Positions 34,907-44,399 are shown, counted from the stretch's first letter. The stretch is DNA of 64,000 nt from Chlorogloeopsis sp038404745 (GCF_038404745.2 NZ_JAYKTT020000074.1:1-64000), one strand, 5' to 3'. Made by a program: numbers and translations. Notes: generated from the letters alone by a model not told the origin.

Positions 34907-36256
34907 CTACCTCCCCAACTTATTCGGAATGCCTTCACAACCACCGGGAATTGTACCTCTGGTTTTTTCGCCACACCAAGCGCAGCAGTAATAACGGTTA
35001 GCATCCGACATCCGCTGGACGTTACTAAAGTTTGCATCTTCTACTACAGCACCAGTGTGTTCGCCTGTTTTGTAGTTAGGTGGGTAATTGCGACTGCGAG
35101 GTGAGGCTGTTTCTGGAGTTCCATAAAATAAGATGATACTGTTAAGGTCAGCACCGCTGAAATTAGCCTCATATAAAATGGTACGAGAGAGGTTAGCCTT
35201 GACTAAGTCACAATTACTGAGATTTGCACGAACAAGATTAGCTTCACTCAAGTCTGTCCATCGCAAATCTGTGTCAGAAAGATCTGCACCTGCCAGCATT
35301 ACTCCCAAATCAATGACGCGGACACCATAGACACGATCTTCACAATAACCACCAATCCCATCAAGAATAGCTCGACCAAGTAGGCGATCGCGCTTTAGAG
35401 GTGTGAGCAATTTGGAACGGGAAAGAAAGCGGAGTATTTTCGCTTTACCACTGCCATCTACACTACTCAAAATCGCCGCTGTACGACCTTCTGCTAGTAG
35501 CCTTTCTTGAGGCCAATCTTCGAGTAATCCTTCTTCATCCAATACTAAGTCGGAAATGCCTTGAAAATAAGAATCAATTGTCTGCTGCTGGGTAATTAAA
35601 TTTTGTTGGACTGTAAGCAAGTTTTGCTGAATTGTCAAGTCCTTGGAAATAACATACTGTCGCCAGGCAATGTAAACAGCAATGATGGCGATGAGAATTT
35701 GCCCCAAAGCACCAAACCATTCTGCTAGTGTTCCGAAAGCTTCCCAGTTAATTCCGCGTCCAATTGCCAGCAGGCGATCGCCTACGCCAGTAAATCTCAC
35801 AAAGCCGATGATTGCTGCTAATACTCCTAAAAATGCAACTACCAACGCTCGCTCTTGAGGAGCAAACCACTCGTCTGCAACTTCTTGCCACCAAGGTAAA
35901 ATTATTGCCAAAGATATTATTAAGGCGATTATTGTTCCGACAATGCCGACAATCCAGTTATTGATGGCAATTCCTGTAAAAGTAATAGCGATCGCTACTA
36001 GGATTAGCAACAATGCTCTAGGTTTAACGCTCACAGCTGGACTAAAACGATGCTTCACGTGAGAACGTGTTTGCTGTAAAGCGGCAGTGTTTTGTGGAGA
36101 TTGCAGTGAGCTAATTGTGGCTAAGGCTTGCTGTGCAGCCAGTTCATTAGGAGTTAAACCATTAACAGGCGTCTCCTCAAAGTCATCGGGTTGTAAGTCC
36201 TGTTGGGGAACAGATTCTTGGTTCGGAACTTGGGAAGAATTGGAATCAATTGACAT
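34907..36256 (-). CDS. Pentapeptide-repeat membrane protein
   Basis: 449 residues from the ATG at 36256 (MSIDSNSSQVPNQESVPQQD). A Gln/Glu-rich N-terminus is followed by four or so membrane helices (LLLILVAIAITFTGIAI, IVGTIIALIISLAIILPWW, VVAFLGVLAAIIGFV, LIAIIAVYIAWRQYVI), a coiled segment (IQQNLLTVQQNLITQQQTID), then pentapeptide repeats A(D/N)LXX (ADLSDTDLRWTDLSEANLVR). The end has clustered Cys (YYCCAWCGEK and PGGCEG), perhaps a zinc site. Similar proteins with TIQQN-like segment and pentapeptides are common in cyanobacteria; function unknown. Confidence 0.75.
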   Translation of the reverse strand: MSIDSNSSQVPNQESVPQQDLQPDDFEETPVNGLTPNELAAQQALATISSLQSPQNTAALQQTRSHVKHRFSPAVSVKPRALLLILVAIAITFTGIAINNWIVGIVGTIIALIISLAIILPWWQEVADEWFAPQERALVVAFLGVLAAIIGFVRFTGVGDRLLAIGRGINWEAFGTLAEWFGALGQILIAIIAVYIAWRQYVISKDLTIQQNLLTVQQNLITQQQTIDSYFQGISDLVLDEEGLLEDWPQERLLAEGRTAAILSSVDGSGKAKILRFLSRSKLLTPLKRDRLLGRAILDGIGGYCEDRVYGVRVIDLGVMLAGADLSDTDLRWTDLSEANLVRANLSNCDLVKANLSRTILYEANFSGADLNSIILFYGTPETASPRSRNYPPNYKTGEHTGAVVEDANFSNVQRMSDANRYYCCAWCGEKTRGTIPGGCEGIPNKLGR

Positions 36257-36769
36257 GATTATATTTTGGCACCAGCATTCTCTAATCGACAGCTGTTTTA
36301 ACTTAGCTGTCACAAATTAGAAGCAGTAACTTTATAGCGAGTTGCAGGAGTAAAAGACACCCAGAGGGCAACTTCTTGCCGAGCAGAGTCGAAAACACCC
36401 TACTAATTTTTACCTCAAATTGCTGATTCAATACACAGTTTTGACAAAAAAGAGCTAATACTAAATTAAATATTATTTATTAAATACGAGGATTCTTTTT
36501 ATTTAAGTTATATACTTTATCAACATAATAAAGCCAGTATATTTGCTATGTTTTTATAAAAATTACCTTCTAAAAAAGCTAACAAGTAACAAGTAGACAT
36601 TTTTCAAAATAAAATAATGTGATAAAATTATGCGAATATTTTTATCCTGCCAAAGATATTGATAGATGACTACCATGATGAAGCGAAATTAATTGATAAA
36701 AAAGTGAATATTGTTTTACAATACTTAAAACTAAGTCTTATAAGTATGAGAGGGTAAGTTTAGTCAAGC
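36257..36769. other. AT-rich gap between divergent genes
   Basis: About 510 bases holding the promoters of the pentapeptide gene and the TPR lipoprotein gene. Nothing else seen. Confidence 0.45.
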
Positions 36770-37513
36770 ATGATCTGTTGGCGTTGGTTTTTTGCCTCTA
36801 GCTGCATTACTTTATTGATTTCAGGCTGCGGTGACTTAGCAAACTCAGCTGATAAAGATAGCAAGCAAGCCCTACAAGAAATCAATGTGGCTCAGTTCAT
36901 CTCAGAAGCGCAAACTGCAAAAGAAGCAGAGTATTTTTACAACGAAGGCAATAATCTCTTAAATTCTCATCGCCACGCTGAAGCTATATTAACTTTTGAT
37001 AAAGCGCTAGCTATTAAACCTCAACTTGCAGAAGCTTGGATTAATCGAGGTAATGCCTTAACAGCTTTGGAACGCTATCTAGAAGCAATCGCCTCCTACG
37101 ACAAAGCGATCGCCATCAAACCTAATAGAGATGAAGCTTGGTATAACCGGGGCAATATCCTAAGTAAATTGCAACGCTACGAAGAAGCTATTACCTCATA
37201 CGACAAAGCGATCGCTCTCAAGCCTGACAAGTATGAAGCTTGGATTAACCGAGGAATTGCACTGACAAAGTTGCAGCGCTACCAAGAAGCGATCACCTCA
37301 TATGACAAAGCGATCGCGATTAAACCCAATAAAGATTTGGCATACTACAATAAAGCTTGTACGTATGCCTTACAGAATAACGTAGAGTTAGCAATTGAAA
37401 ACTTGCACGAGGCAATCAAGCTAGTTCCTAACAAGTACGAAAAATTAGCAAAAACAGATCCAGACTTTAACAAAGTTCGTGGCGAAAAGCGCTTTCGAGA
37501 ATTAATTCAGTAA
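36770..37513 (+). CDS. TPR-repeat lipoprotein
   Basis: 247 residues. Lipoprotein signal peptide with lipobox ISGC near residue 20. At least four tetratricopeptide repeats follow, three nearly identical (EAWINRGNALTALERYLEAI, EAWYNRGNILSKLQRYEEAI, EAWINRGIALTKLQRYQEAI, each with SYDKAIAIKP), then a capping TPR (YYNKACTYALQNNVELAI) and a conserved end (TDPDFNKVRGEKRFRELI). Likely a membrane-tethered scaffold. HIP1 octamers sit in equivalent places in the repeats (GACAAAGCGATCGC). No operon partner. Confidence 0.85.
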   Translation: MICWRWFFASSCITLLISGCGDLANSADKDSKQALQEINVAQFISEAQTAKEAEYFYNEGNNLLNSHRHAEAILTFDKALAIKPQLAEAWINRGNALTALERYLEAIASYDKAIAIKPNRDEAWYNRGNILSKLQRYEEAITSYDKAIALKPDKYEAWINRGIALTKLQRYQEAITSYDKAIAIKPNKDLAYYNKACTYALQNNVELAIENLHEAIKLVPNKYEKLAKTDPDFNKVRGEKRFRELIQ

Positions 37514-37911
37514 AATACGTCAGAATCTAGAATTCTTTACTATTCCTTTCCCACTTGAAGAATACCTGATCGAAAACGAATTACATAGATGCCCAGATGC
37601 GGAGGGGCTACTCTTGCTTATCCACTACTTTACGAGAAGCCCATCCACGTATCACGTATCTACTGACAAAGTAGAACACATTAAGATGCCCTTGCGGGCG
37701 TCTACTTACCCTAAGGGAAGCCACTTTGTGTCTACCAAAGAAATAGGTAATCTTGTAGCAGGAAGGGAATAATTATGATGGATTGTTTTATCTTCTGATT
37801 AAGAGATGAGTATCAAAAAATATAAATAATACAACGTAATAAAGTTATATTTACCGCTAATATATCTAGTAATCATAGAAGTTTTTTGCCTTGAAATCCT
37901 GAAATTCAGAT
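37514..37911. other. Gap with dispersed repeat fragments
   Basis: Between 37590 and 37745 there are degenerate units such as GATGCCCTTGCGGGCGTCTAC and GGAAGCCACTTTGTGTCTAC, same class as at 26645-26765. No gene. Confidence 0.5.
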
Positions 37912-38796
37912 ATGCAAAAACTCTTAATCACTGGAGTTAGCGGATTTTTAGGTTGGCATCTTTGTCAACTAGCAAAGCAAAATTGGGAAGTTTATGGAAC
38001 ATATTTTTCTCATCCTATAGAAATTCCTAATGTAAGTATGCTGAAAGTTAACTTGACTAACTTTCAAGAACTTAAACAAATATTTAGTAAAATTCAGCCA
38101 CAAGCAGTAATTCATACAGCCGCTCTCTCACAACCGAATTATTGTCAAAGTTATCCTCAAGAATCCCACGCGATTAATGTTACGGCTTCTTGTAATATTG
38201 CAGGATTGTGTGCAGACTATTTAATTCCTTGTGTTTTTACTTCTACTGACTTAGTTTTTGATGGCTTAAATGCTCCCTATAAAGAAACAGATCTCGTATC
38301 ACCTGTTAACTTGTATGGTGAACAAAAAGTCATAGCTGAACAGGAAATGTTAGTACGTTATCCCAGAACTGCTGTGTGTCGAATGCCCTTAATGTTTGGC
38401 GCAGCAACACCCACCGCCACTAGCTTTATGCAACCATTCATACAAACTCTGCAACAAGGAAAAGAATTAAATTTATTTATAGATGAATTTCGTACACCTG
38501 TCAGTGGTATAACTGCGGCGAAAGGGCTATTATTAGCATTAGAAAAAGTGAACGGACTGATTCATTTAGGAGGAAAAGAAAGAATTTCCCGCTATGATTT
38601 TGGACGTTTACTAGTTGAAGTATTTCAGCTTCCCTCAGCTGGACTAAAAGCTGGTTATCAAAAAGATGTAAAAATGGCTGCTCCAAGACCGAGTGATGTT
38701 TCTTTAGATAGCTCTAAAGCTTTTGGATTAGGTTATCAACCTTTGTCGTTACAGCAAGAATTAGAAGTAATAGCTAAAAGCCAATCGCAGCAATAA
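37912..38796 (+). CDS. NAD(P)-dependent sugar reductase, RmlD-like
   Basis: 294 residues, extended short-chain dehydrogenase. NAD(P)-binding motif ITGVSGFLGWHL at the start; catalytic YGEQK (Tyr and Lys) preceded by FTSTDLVFDG; AVIHTAALSQPN and SRYDFGRLLVEVF are typical of the RmlD_sub_bind family, which includes dTDP-4-dehydrorhamnose reductase. The other rml genes are not in the window, so the exact substrate is open. Monocistronic. Confidence 0.85.
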   Translation: MQKLLITGVSGFLGWHLCQLAKQNWEVYGTYFSHPIEIPNVSMLKVNLTNFQELKQIFSKIQPQAVIHTAALSQPNYCQSYPQESHAINVTASCNIAGLCADYLIPCVFTSTDLVFDGLNAPYKETDLVSPVNLYGEQKVIAEQEMLVRYPRTAVCRMPLMFGAATPTATSFMQPFIQTLQQGKELNLFIDEFRTPVSGITAAKGLLLALEKVNGLIHLGGKERISRYDFGRLLVEVFQLPSAGLKAGYQKDVKMAAPRPSDVSLDSSKAFGLGYQPLSLQQELEVIAKSQSQQ

Positions 38797-39532
38797 TTGA
38801 ATTCTATGAAAAATACATATTAAAAATATATAAATATCACATAGTTATTGCTATTGAGAATATTAAAAATTGAATAAAAATAAATATTTATCTGATGCGA
38901 TCGCATTTAATTAATTTATACGGTTTTAGTTTGACTGATATCTTATACCATCTCATAAAACAAGCTAGAAGCTCTAGCTCTCATTGCTAGATTGAACCTA
39001 ACAAGGGTTATATTAACTAGCTGTAATAGCTTGATAAAATCTCAAATCAGTTTGTTTGTGATTCTCTTACCGCCGCTCCTATAAAAGACACTCCTAAACT
39101 GAACAGTATTGTATCTAGTTCTAAATAATTTGTTTCAAGCATATTTCAGACTTCTTATATAAAACTTATATAAGTTAAGAATCTATAAGTTTATAATGTT
39201 TGTATATCTACAATATAGCTAAAATCTAGCAATTTCATTTGAGTAAAACACACTAATTTTTAATTATTTTTACTCTAACTTATGATTTAAAACTTTTAAT
39301 AGTATTTGATTCAAATAAGAATTAATTAAATTATTCTATTTATAGAAATTATTCCTTTTGGTAGTTAAAAGGATAAAAGTTAAATTGTATTATTCTGAAG
39401 GATTTTCCCAAGTAATAAAGCTTCATTTCTAAGCAGTTTTGGCTTGTCAAATCATGATGAGTCTAATATCTTGCTATAGCAGTTTATTTTTTTAAGTCTA
39501 ACCGTTTTCATTTTTCCTGGAGTAAAGCAACT
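38797..39532. other. 735-bp AT-rich gap upstream of the envelope-protein cluster
   Basis: No gene. Very AT-rich, with many TATA-like words; must hold the promoter of the following seven-gene run. A degenerate inverted segment lies near 38960-39020. Unusually long leader for this window. Confidence 0.45.
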
Positions 39533-39868
39533 ATGGGTTGGTTAAAAAGACTTTTTGGACAAGAAAAACCTAAACAAGCACAAGTAAATCCTAGTCCAGC
39601 TCAATCTACAACTGAATCTATTCCTCCAGAACGCATGGGATTAAATGGAGAATATGACCAAAGTGGATTAGCAAAGCGAGTTGCTTTAGCATTTGATGAA
39701 GATTCCTCTTTAACTGATATTGACACTTTATACGTTGCTCAAACAGGCAGTACTGTAGTCTTAAAAGGAAAAGTTTCTAGCCAACAAATTTTGTCTCAAA
39801 TGGTTTCTGTTGCTCAGAAAGTTAATGGTGCAACAGCTGTTGATACTAACCAAGTCACAATTGGCTAA
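39533..39868 (+). CDS. BON-domain protein
   Basis: 111 residues. N-terminal 35 residues are polar (MGWLKRLFGQEKPKQAQVNP), the rest a BON domain (SGLAKRVALAFDEDSSLTDI, TVVLKGKVSSQQILSQMVSV, TAVDTNQVTIG). BON domains bind phospholipids or act in osmotic-stress envelope proteins. No signal peptide. First of seven co-directional genes up to 44179. Confidence 0.85.
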   Translation: MGWLKRLFGQEKPKQAQVNPSPAQSTTESIPPERMGLNGEYDQSGLAKRVALAFDEDSSLTDIDTLYVAQTGSTVVLKGKVSSQQILSQMVSVAQKVNGATAVDTNQVTIG

Positions 39869-39967
39869 AACATTTTTTAGCTTTATATGCATAGCTGATG
39901 ACAGCGCAATTTTCTCAACCAAGCCTAAATGCACTCTCTTATGGTTAAGGCGAAGAAGAGATTTGAG

Positions 39968-40447
39968 ATGAACATCATATATCCAAAGGGAAAAAAAGCC
40001 TCGTACCCAGTATCACTATTACTGACAGGATTACTAACGCTCCCACTTTTGACTAGTTGTGGTAGCTCGCGAACTGCACCACCACCTCCTATTGAGGATA
40101 CACGTGGCGGCAGAGTTTCTCCTCCTCCCGTTCAACGGTCTCAAACCAAGAAGGGACTGTCGAATAGTCAGAAAGTGGCTATTTTGGCTGGGGCTGCTGC
40201 ATTGTACTACCTGTACAACAAACATAAAAATTCCCAAAAGCAGGGGGCGCAAGGAAAGTACTATCTGTCGAAAAATGGGCGCGTATATTACCGTGATGCC
40301 CAAGGGCGAGCACACTGGGTAACGCCACCCCCAGAGGGAATTCGAGTACCGGAAGCCGAAGCACGGCAATATCGTGATTTTCAGGGCTATAACGGAAGAC
40401 CTACAGGTCGTGACTTAACTGACTTGCAGCCAGGCTCATCGCTGTAA
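39968..40447 (+). CDS. Small lipoprotein of unknown function
   Basis: 159 residues from the ATG at 39968, with a signal peptide ending in a lipobox (LLTLPLLTSCGSS). Pro-rich segment, a second hydrophobic helix (KVAILAGAAALYYLY), then a Tyr/Gly/Arg-rich part (GKYYLSKNGRVYYRDAQGRA). Resembles small cyanobacterial envelope proteins; family not recognised. Confidence 0.7.
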   Translation: MNIIYPKGKKASYPVSLLLTGLLTLPLLTSCGSSRTAPPPPIEDTRGGRVSPPPVQRSQTKKGLSNSQKVAILAGAAALYYLYNKHKNSQKQGAQGKYYLSKNGRVYYRDAQGRAHWVTPPPEGIRVPEAEARQYRDFQGYNGRPTGRDLTDLQPGSSL

Positions 40448-40496
40448 AAGAACAAGTGCAGTAATTTTTAATTCAATTTGATTCAAGGAGGTTTGC

Positions 40497-41162
40497 ATGA
40501 ACTTTTTACAAACCATACTTGGTGGTGGTCAAGTACCTGACAATGACTATCACGATTTTATTCGTCGATATGAGCAGGGATTGCCTTATGAAGGATACTC
40601 AGATGAGGAAGTTCTCAGCCGCTATCAGCAAGTATCCCAAGAATTACCTGACCACATCTATCAAGAGTCTGCACAAGAGGCTTTTAATCGTATGTCACCG
40701 CAAGAGCGGATGCAGTTGGGTCAGTATCTTCGAGAGCAGACGCGGCAGCAGAATATTGACTTTATTGACCAAGATCAAGATGGAGTGGATGACCGATTGC
40801 AGGATTCCAATTATCTTGCCAGAGCAACAGGTCGTCTTCACCAACAACAACCAGATCTACTTGGTTCTATGAGTGGTGGTAATGCCTTTAATCCTCTATT
40901 AAAGGGAGCAATGGCTGGTATCGCCGCTCTGGCTGTTAAGAAGTTGATGGAAGGAGGTAGATCCCAAGGGCAGTATGGTAACATCCGCCCAGCTAGTGAA
41001 GATCCCTATGGTGATCCAGCAGATTATGGACAGTATGGCAACATCCGCCCAGCTAGTGAAGATCCCTACGGTGATCCAGCAGATTACGGACAGTATGGCA
41101 ACATCAGTCCAGCTAGTGAAGATCCCTACGGTGATCCGGCTGATTCACAAAGGCGTTGGTAA
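40497..41162 (+). CDS. Tandem-repeat protein with a calcium-loop-like motif
   Basis: 221 residues, no signal peptide. N-terminal half is acidic and helical (DNDYHDFIRRYEQGLPYEGY, MSPQERMQLGQYLREQTR). A DQDQDGVDDRL segment resembles a calcium-binding loop. A Gly/Ala-rich short hydrophobic part (FNPLLKGAMAGIAALAVKKL) follows, then three copies of a 20-residue unit GQYGNIRPASEDPYGDPADY, encoded by 60-base direct repeats. AGGAGG ribosome site. I do not recognise the function; it lies in the envelope-protein cluster. Confidence 0.7.
   Translation: MNFLQTILGGGQVPDNDYHDFIRRYEQGLPYEGYSDEEVLSRYQQVSQELPDHIYQESAQEAFNRMSPQERMQLGQYLREQTRQQNIDFIDQDQDGVDDRLQDSNYLARATGRLHQQQPDLLGSMSGGNAFNPLLKGAMAGIAALAVKKLMEGGRSQGQYGNIRPASEDPYGDPADYGQYGNIRPASEDPYGDPADYGQYGNISPASEDPYGDPADSQRRW
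40971..41144 (+). repeat. Three direct repeats of a 60-bp unit inside a gene
   Basis: Units at 40971-41030, 41031-41090 and a slightly shortened third at 41091-41144. The first two differ by a few silent changes; the third has Ser in place of Arg and ends early. In frame, so copy number could vary without breaking the gene. Confidence 0.9.
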
Positions 41163-41320
41163 CGTAAACAGCAATCTAGGGCATTCATTTTAGATGCGGT
41201 AGTGAACTTTTAGCAAAGGTAAGGTTGCAATAGTAATTGCATTGTCAAATCTTCGCATAACTATTTTTCTGTTTTTATACCTAGCAACTGTTTCGTCTGA
41301 TTAAATTCAGAGTAAAAAAC

Positions 41321-41995
41321 ATGAAAACTTGGAAATCTTCTATCAAGGTATCAAGTTCCATAGCGTTCATTTTGACAGCTATGGCTTCGTTGACCTCCTC
41401 CCCAACTCATGCACAATCCAAACTTCCTGCAAATATAGCTATTCGTGCTCAAGATGCATGTGTAGATCAAGCCAGAGCTAAGGGATTTAACCTTGAAAAT
41501 GTTGCGAGCGTTGAATCTGCAAACGCAGATACTGTGAGAGTTGTCTTGAACTTGACTCAGAATGGACAATCATACAAGTTAACGTGCAACTATAACAAAG
41601 CTAGTGGAACGAGTGTATATGAGGATACAACCACTGCCACTGCCACTGCCACTGCCACACACCAGCCATTGATAAACCCTTGGTTATTGGGATTAGTCTT
41701 ACCTCTAGTTGGACTGGGATTGCTGTGGTTATGGACAAGAGGTCGAGGTTCCGATAGATACGATCGCTACACTCGCAAAGGTCAAGATCACCGCTCTGAG
41801 GGAATCATTAAAATCAGGAGCGATCGCCTGGAAATTCATTCTGGGCCGGGTACTACTTATCGAATTACTGGCAATCTCCGCAATGGGCAGCGAGTCATTT
41901 TATCTGGTCGTTACAACAACAATTGGGCGGAACTCGCAGATGGCGGTTGGATTCCTTTGCAATACGTTGAAACAAATCCTCAATATACACACTAA
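41321..41995 (+). CDS. Membrane protein with C-terminal bacterial SH3 domain
   Basis: 224 residues. Signal peptide (SSIAFILTAMASLTSSPTHA), a small domain with two Cys (DACVDQARAKGFN and YKLTCNYNK), a Thr-Ala repeat coded by a CACTGC hexamer run at 41632-41658, a membrane helix (PWLLGLVLPLVGLGLLWLW), and a C-terminal SH3b domain (IIKIRSDRLEIHSGPGTTYR to WIPLQYVE). SH3b domains bind peptidoglycan or proteins. The membrane helix places the SH3 part possibly on the other side from the N-terminal domain. Confidence 0.8.
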   Translation: MKTWKSSIKVSSSIAFILTAMASLTSSPTHAQSKLPANIAIRAQDACVDQARAKGFNLENVASVESANADTVRVVLNLTQNGQSYKLTCNYNKASGTSVYEDTTTATATATATHQPLINPWLLGLVLPLVGLGLLWLWTRGRGSDRYDRYTRKGQDHRSEGIIKIRSDRLEIHSGPGTTYRITGNLRNGQRVILSGRYNNNWAELADGGWIPLQYVETNPQYTH

Positions 41996-42033
41996 ATGCC
42001 CACCATTAGTCTTTACTTAGTAGGAGTAGAAAA

Positions 42034-42516
42034 ATGGTTACAAACTACACTGCAATCGAGTTAAGTAAAATTGCTGAAGCACCCATGATGGTTGGTATAG
42101 CAGTTGCTATGGCTGATATGGGTATTGTGTCAACAGCGATCGAGGCAGCTGCGATGTCTAAAGAAATTGCTGGAGCTGCCAAGAAGTACCCTAACAATTC
42201 AATTATTCAATCTGTCTTTGCTGAAGAAGTGCTCAGAAGTAATGCCTACAAAGTCACAAAACCTGACATTAAGCCTGAGGAAATTCAATCTGGTATGGTA
42301 ACAGATAAGGCAATTGCTGCTGTAAACACTGCTGTAGAGCTTGTGAATGGGAAAGCCACGCCAGAGGAAATTAGCGAATTCAAAGAATTTATTTACTCTT
42401 GTGCTGACGCAGTTGCTAATGCAGCGGGAAGTGGACTATTCGGTACTGGTAACCCCAAAGTAAGTCCCCAAGAAGCAGCCACTCTGACAAAACTCAAAGC
42501 GGTACTTAGTGTCTAA
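42034..42516 (+). CDS. Conserved helical protein of unknown function
   Basis: 160 residues, Ala-rich, all-helical by composition (IAEAPMMVGIAVAMADMGIV, STAIEAAAMSKEIAGAAKK). No signal peptide; one amphipathic to hydrophobic N-terminal part. AGGAG ribosome site. Not recognised. Fifth gene of the cluster, 38 bases after the SH3 gene. Confidence 0.65.
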   Translation: MVTNYTAIELSKIAEAPMMVGIAVAMADMGIVSTAIEAAAMSKEIAGAAKKYPNNSIIQSVFAEEVLRSNAYKVTKPDIKPEEIQSGMVTDKAIAAVNTAVELVNGKATPEEISEFKEFIYSCADAVANAAGSGLFGTGNPKVSPQEAATLTKLKAVLSV

Positions 42517-42606
42517 ATACATAGTCTAAGTTCAGGCAAACTTATAATTTATGGTTTGCCTATTTTCTTAATTGCGAGATATTTTGCTCTATTTGAGGAG
42601 AAAAAA

Positions 42607-43221
42607 ATGATTTCCGCCCGCTGGCTGAGGGTATTTATCCTTATGTTCTTTTGCCTGCTTTTATTTGTCACTGCTTGTGCCTCCAACCCACCATCTCGCT
42701 ATTCCCAGATTCAAAAGGAAACAACTCGCAGAGGCGCACCTCCAGCTGTTATAAAAACAGCAGAACAAGGCTCTACCTTTAACAAATTTTTCCCAGGCTC
42801 AACAGGAGCTTATAATGTTATTCCTGCTCAAGAGAAAAAGGGCTTTGCTGAGTACAAAGTGAATAAAGACGGTAAGACAGTTGCCATGCTGTCAATTAGC
42901 GATACACTCAGTGTTCCTGCTGCCGCAGCCAAATACAAAAACAGCACTGAAGTACTTGCTAATTACCCGATCATCGATCAAGGAAATACAGCCACAGGAC
43001 TTTTGGTAAGCGATCGCTATCAGGTAAAAGTGCTTTCTCGCGATCCATCGTTTACCAGAGATGATCGAGTTGCATGGTTGCAGAAATTCGACTTGAGAGG
43101 ACTGGCAAAGCTAGAGTCTACTACTGCATCTTCAAGTGTTCCTCAATCCTCGAAAATCCCCGCAAACTCTAATTCAGCACCCAAGCTTCCCCGTGTTTTG
43201 TCTCCTCAACCAGCGACTTAG
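42607..43221 (+). CDS. Lipoprotein of unknown function
   Basis: 204 residues from the ATG at 42607 (GAGGAG eight bases upstream). Signal peptide with lipobox (FFCLLLFVTACAS). The mature protein has a compact domain (GSTFNKFFPGSTGAYNVIPA, EKKGFAEYKVNKDGKTVAML, SDTLSVPAAAAKYKNSTEVL) and a Ser/Pro-rich tail. No family recognised with certainty. Next to last in the cluster. Confidence 0.7.
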   Translation: MISARWLRVFILMFFCLLLFVTACASNPPSRYSQIQKETTRRGAPPAVIKTAEQGSTFNKFFPGSTGAYNVIPAQEKKGFAEYKVNKDGKTVAMLSISDTLSVPAAAAKYKNSTEVLANYPIIDQGNTATGLLVSDRYQVKVLSRDPSFTRDDRVAWLQKFDLRGLAKLESTTASSSVPQSSKIPANSNSAPKLPRVLSPQPAT

Positions 43222-43294
43222 AGGTTGTTAGGTGTTGCAAAACAGAATGTTTTGACTAACTGAGTCTTCCACAATTTCAGAGCAGGAGTCCAAT

Positions 43295-44179
43295 ATGAGC
43301 AAACCGATATATGAATTGGTTGATGAGTTACCTAAGGGGGGACTAACTGTAGGGGCATTGAATTCGTTGGATTTTGTCGTTCCCGGACAGTGGAACAATC
43401 TAGTTGGCTTTGTCAATACAATTCGTGTCGTGACTGGAGAAACAGACGAAGCACTAATTCAACAAATTGGTGAACGTGCAGTTACCCTATTCAATGACAA
43501 ATCCCAAGGTTATCAACGTGCTCTGTGGCTTTATGAAACTGTTGATTCTGCCTCAGGTTTTCTGGGTACAGCCGCCCTGATGAACCGAATTGGGCAAGAT
43601 ACGTTTTTGGGATTTCTGAAGAATCTTACCCCCAAGCCAGAGCGAGCGCAAAGTATTGATTTATGTGTCAAATTGGTGACAGAACTAGTAGCCTTTTGCC
43701 AAATTAACGGCATTCCAGGCGATAGCATTGGTGACTTCTTGGCTGCTTTAAAAGATTACAGTGGTGAATCTTTAATGCGAATGGCAGCTTTGGTTTCCTT
43801 TGACGGCTTAATTCCCTTAGGTGCAGGCTTTACAGATCAGGCATTATCTGTGTTGAAAGGAATGAGTCCCTCCGAGCTAGAACACAATCAAACCTTTAAG
43901 GGAGTCAGAGATTTAGTTCCAGGTGAGAATGCTGCTGGACAACTAGGGTTTATTACCGAAAGCTTTGAGTCTACTAAAGGTTGGATGGATAACTTTGTAT
44001 CCTCCAAAGGGTTGACTCAAAGTGGAGTGGTTGATAACCTCTCAAATTTCATTCAGTTCTCAAAAGACAAATTAGATTACTTGGCAGCATTTTTGGATGT
44101 AAGTGTCAAGTACTATAGGCACACTGGTATTCAAACCCTAGCACGTCGTCTAATTGAACGAGCTGTAGCGGAAATTTAA
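43295..44179 (+). CDS. Conserved protein of unknown function
   Basis: 294 residues, helical, without a signal peptide or membrane segment. Distinctive parts: YELVDELPKGGLTVGALNSL, VPGQWNNLVGFVNTIRVVTG, YETVDSASGFLGTAALMNRI, and a basic end (TLARRLIERAVAEI). AGGAG ribosome site. Not recognised. Last of the seven-gene run; a MITE-like element follows 30 bases later. Confidence 0.65.
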   Translation: MSKPIYELVDELPKGGLTVGALNSLDFVVPGQWNNLVGFVNTIRVVTGETDEALIQQIGERAVTLFNDKSQGYQRALWLYETVDSASGFLGTAALMNRIGQDTFLGFLKNLTPKPERAQSIDLCVKLVTELVAFCQINGIPGDSIGDFLAALKDYSGESLMRMAALVSFDGLIPLGAGFTDQALSVLKGMSPSELEHNQTFKGVRDLVPGENAAGQLGFITESFESTKGWMDNFVSSKGLTQSGVVDNLSNFIQFSKDKLDYLAAFLDVSVKYYRHTGIQTLARRLIERAVAEI

Positions 44180-44209
44180 AAGTGAACAGGAGGATACCCT
44201 GTTATAACC

Positions 44210-44291
44210 AGGACTTACGCAAAATTTCTCTGCAACTCTCTCTTCTTTATGTAGTTTGTGGTTTTTTCCCGTGTATCACTGCGTAAGTCCT
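44210..44291. mobile_element. 82-bp MITE-like element with 12-bp terminal inverted repeats
   Basis: AGGACTTACGCA at 44210-44221 and its exact complement TGCGTAAGTCCT at 44280-44291. Too short to code. This end sequence is common at the tips of miniature elements in Nostocales. No clear target duplication. It lies between the converging cluster and gcvP. Confidence 0.75.
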
Positions 44292-44399
44292 AATAAATTG
44301 CGATCGCCTGTCTTACTAAGTAAAAACTAGAACATATTTACATTGACTCTAAGTATTTTTTTCACCCCTCTCCTTGCTAAACAGAGGGGTGGTGAGATT

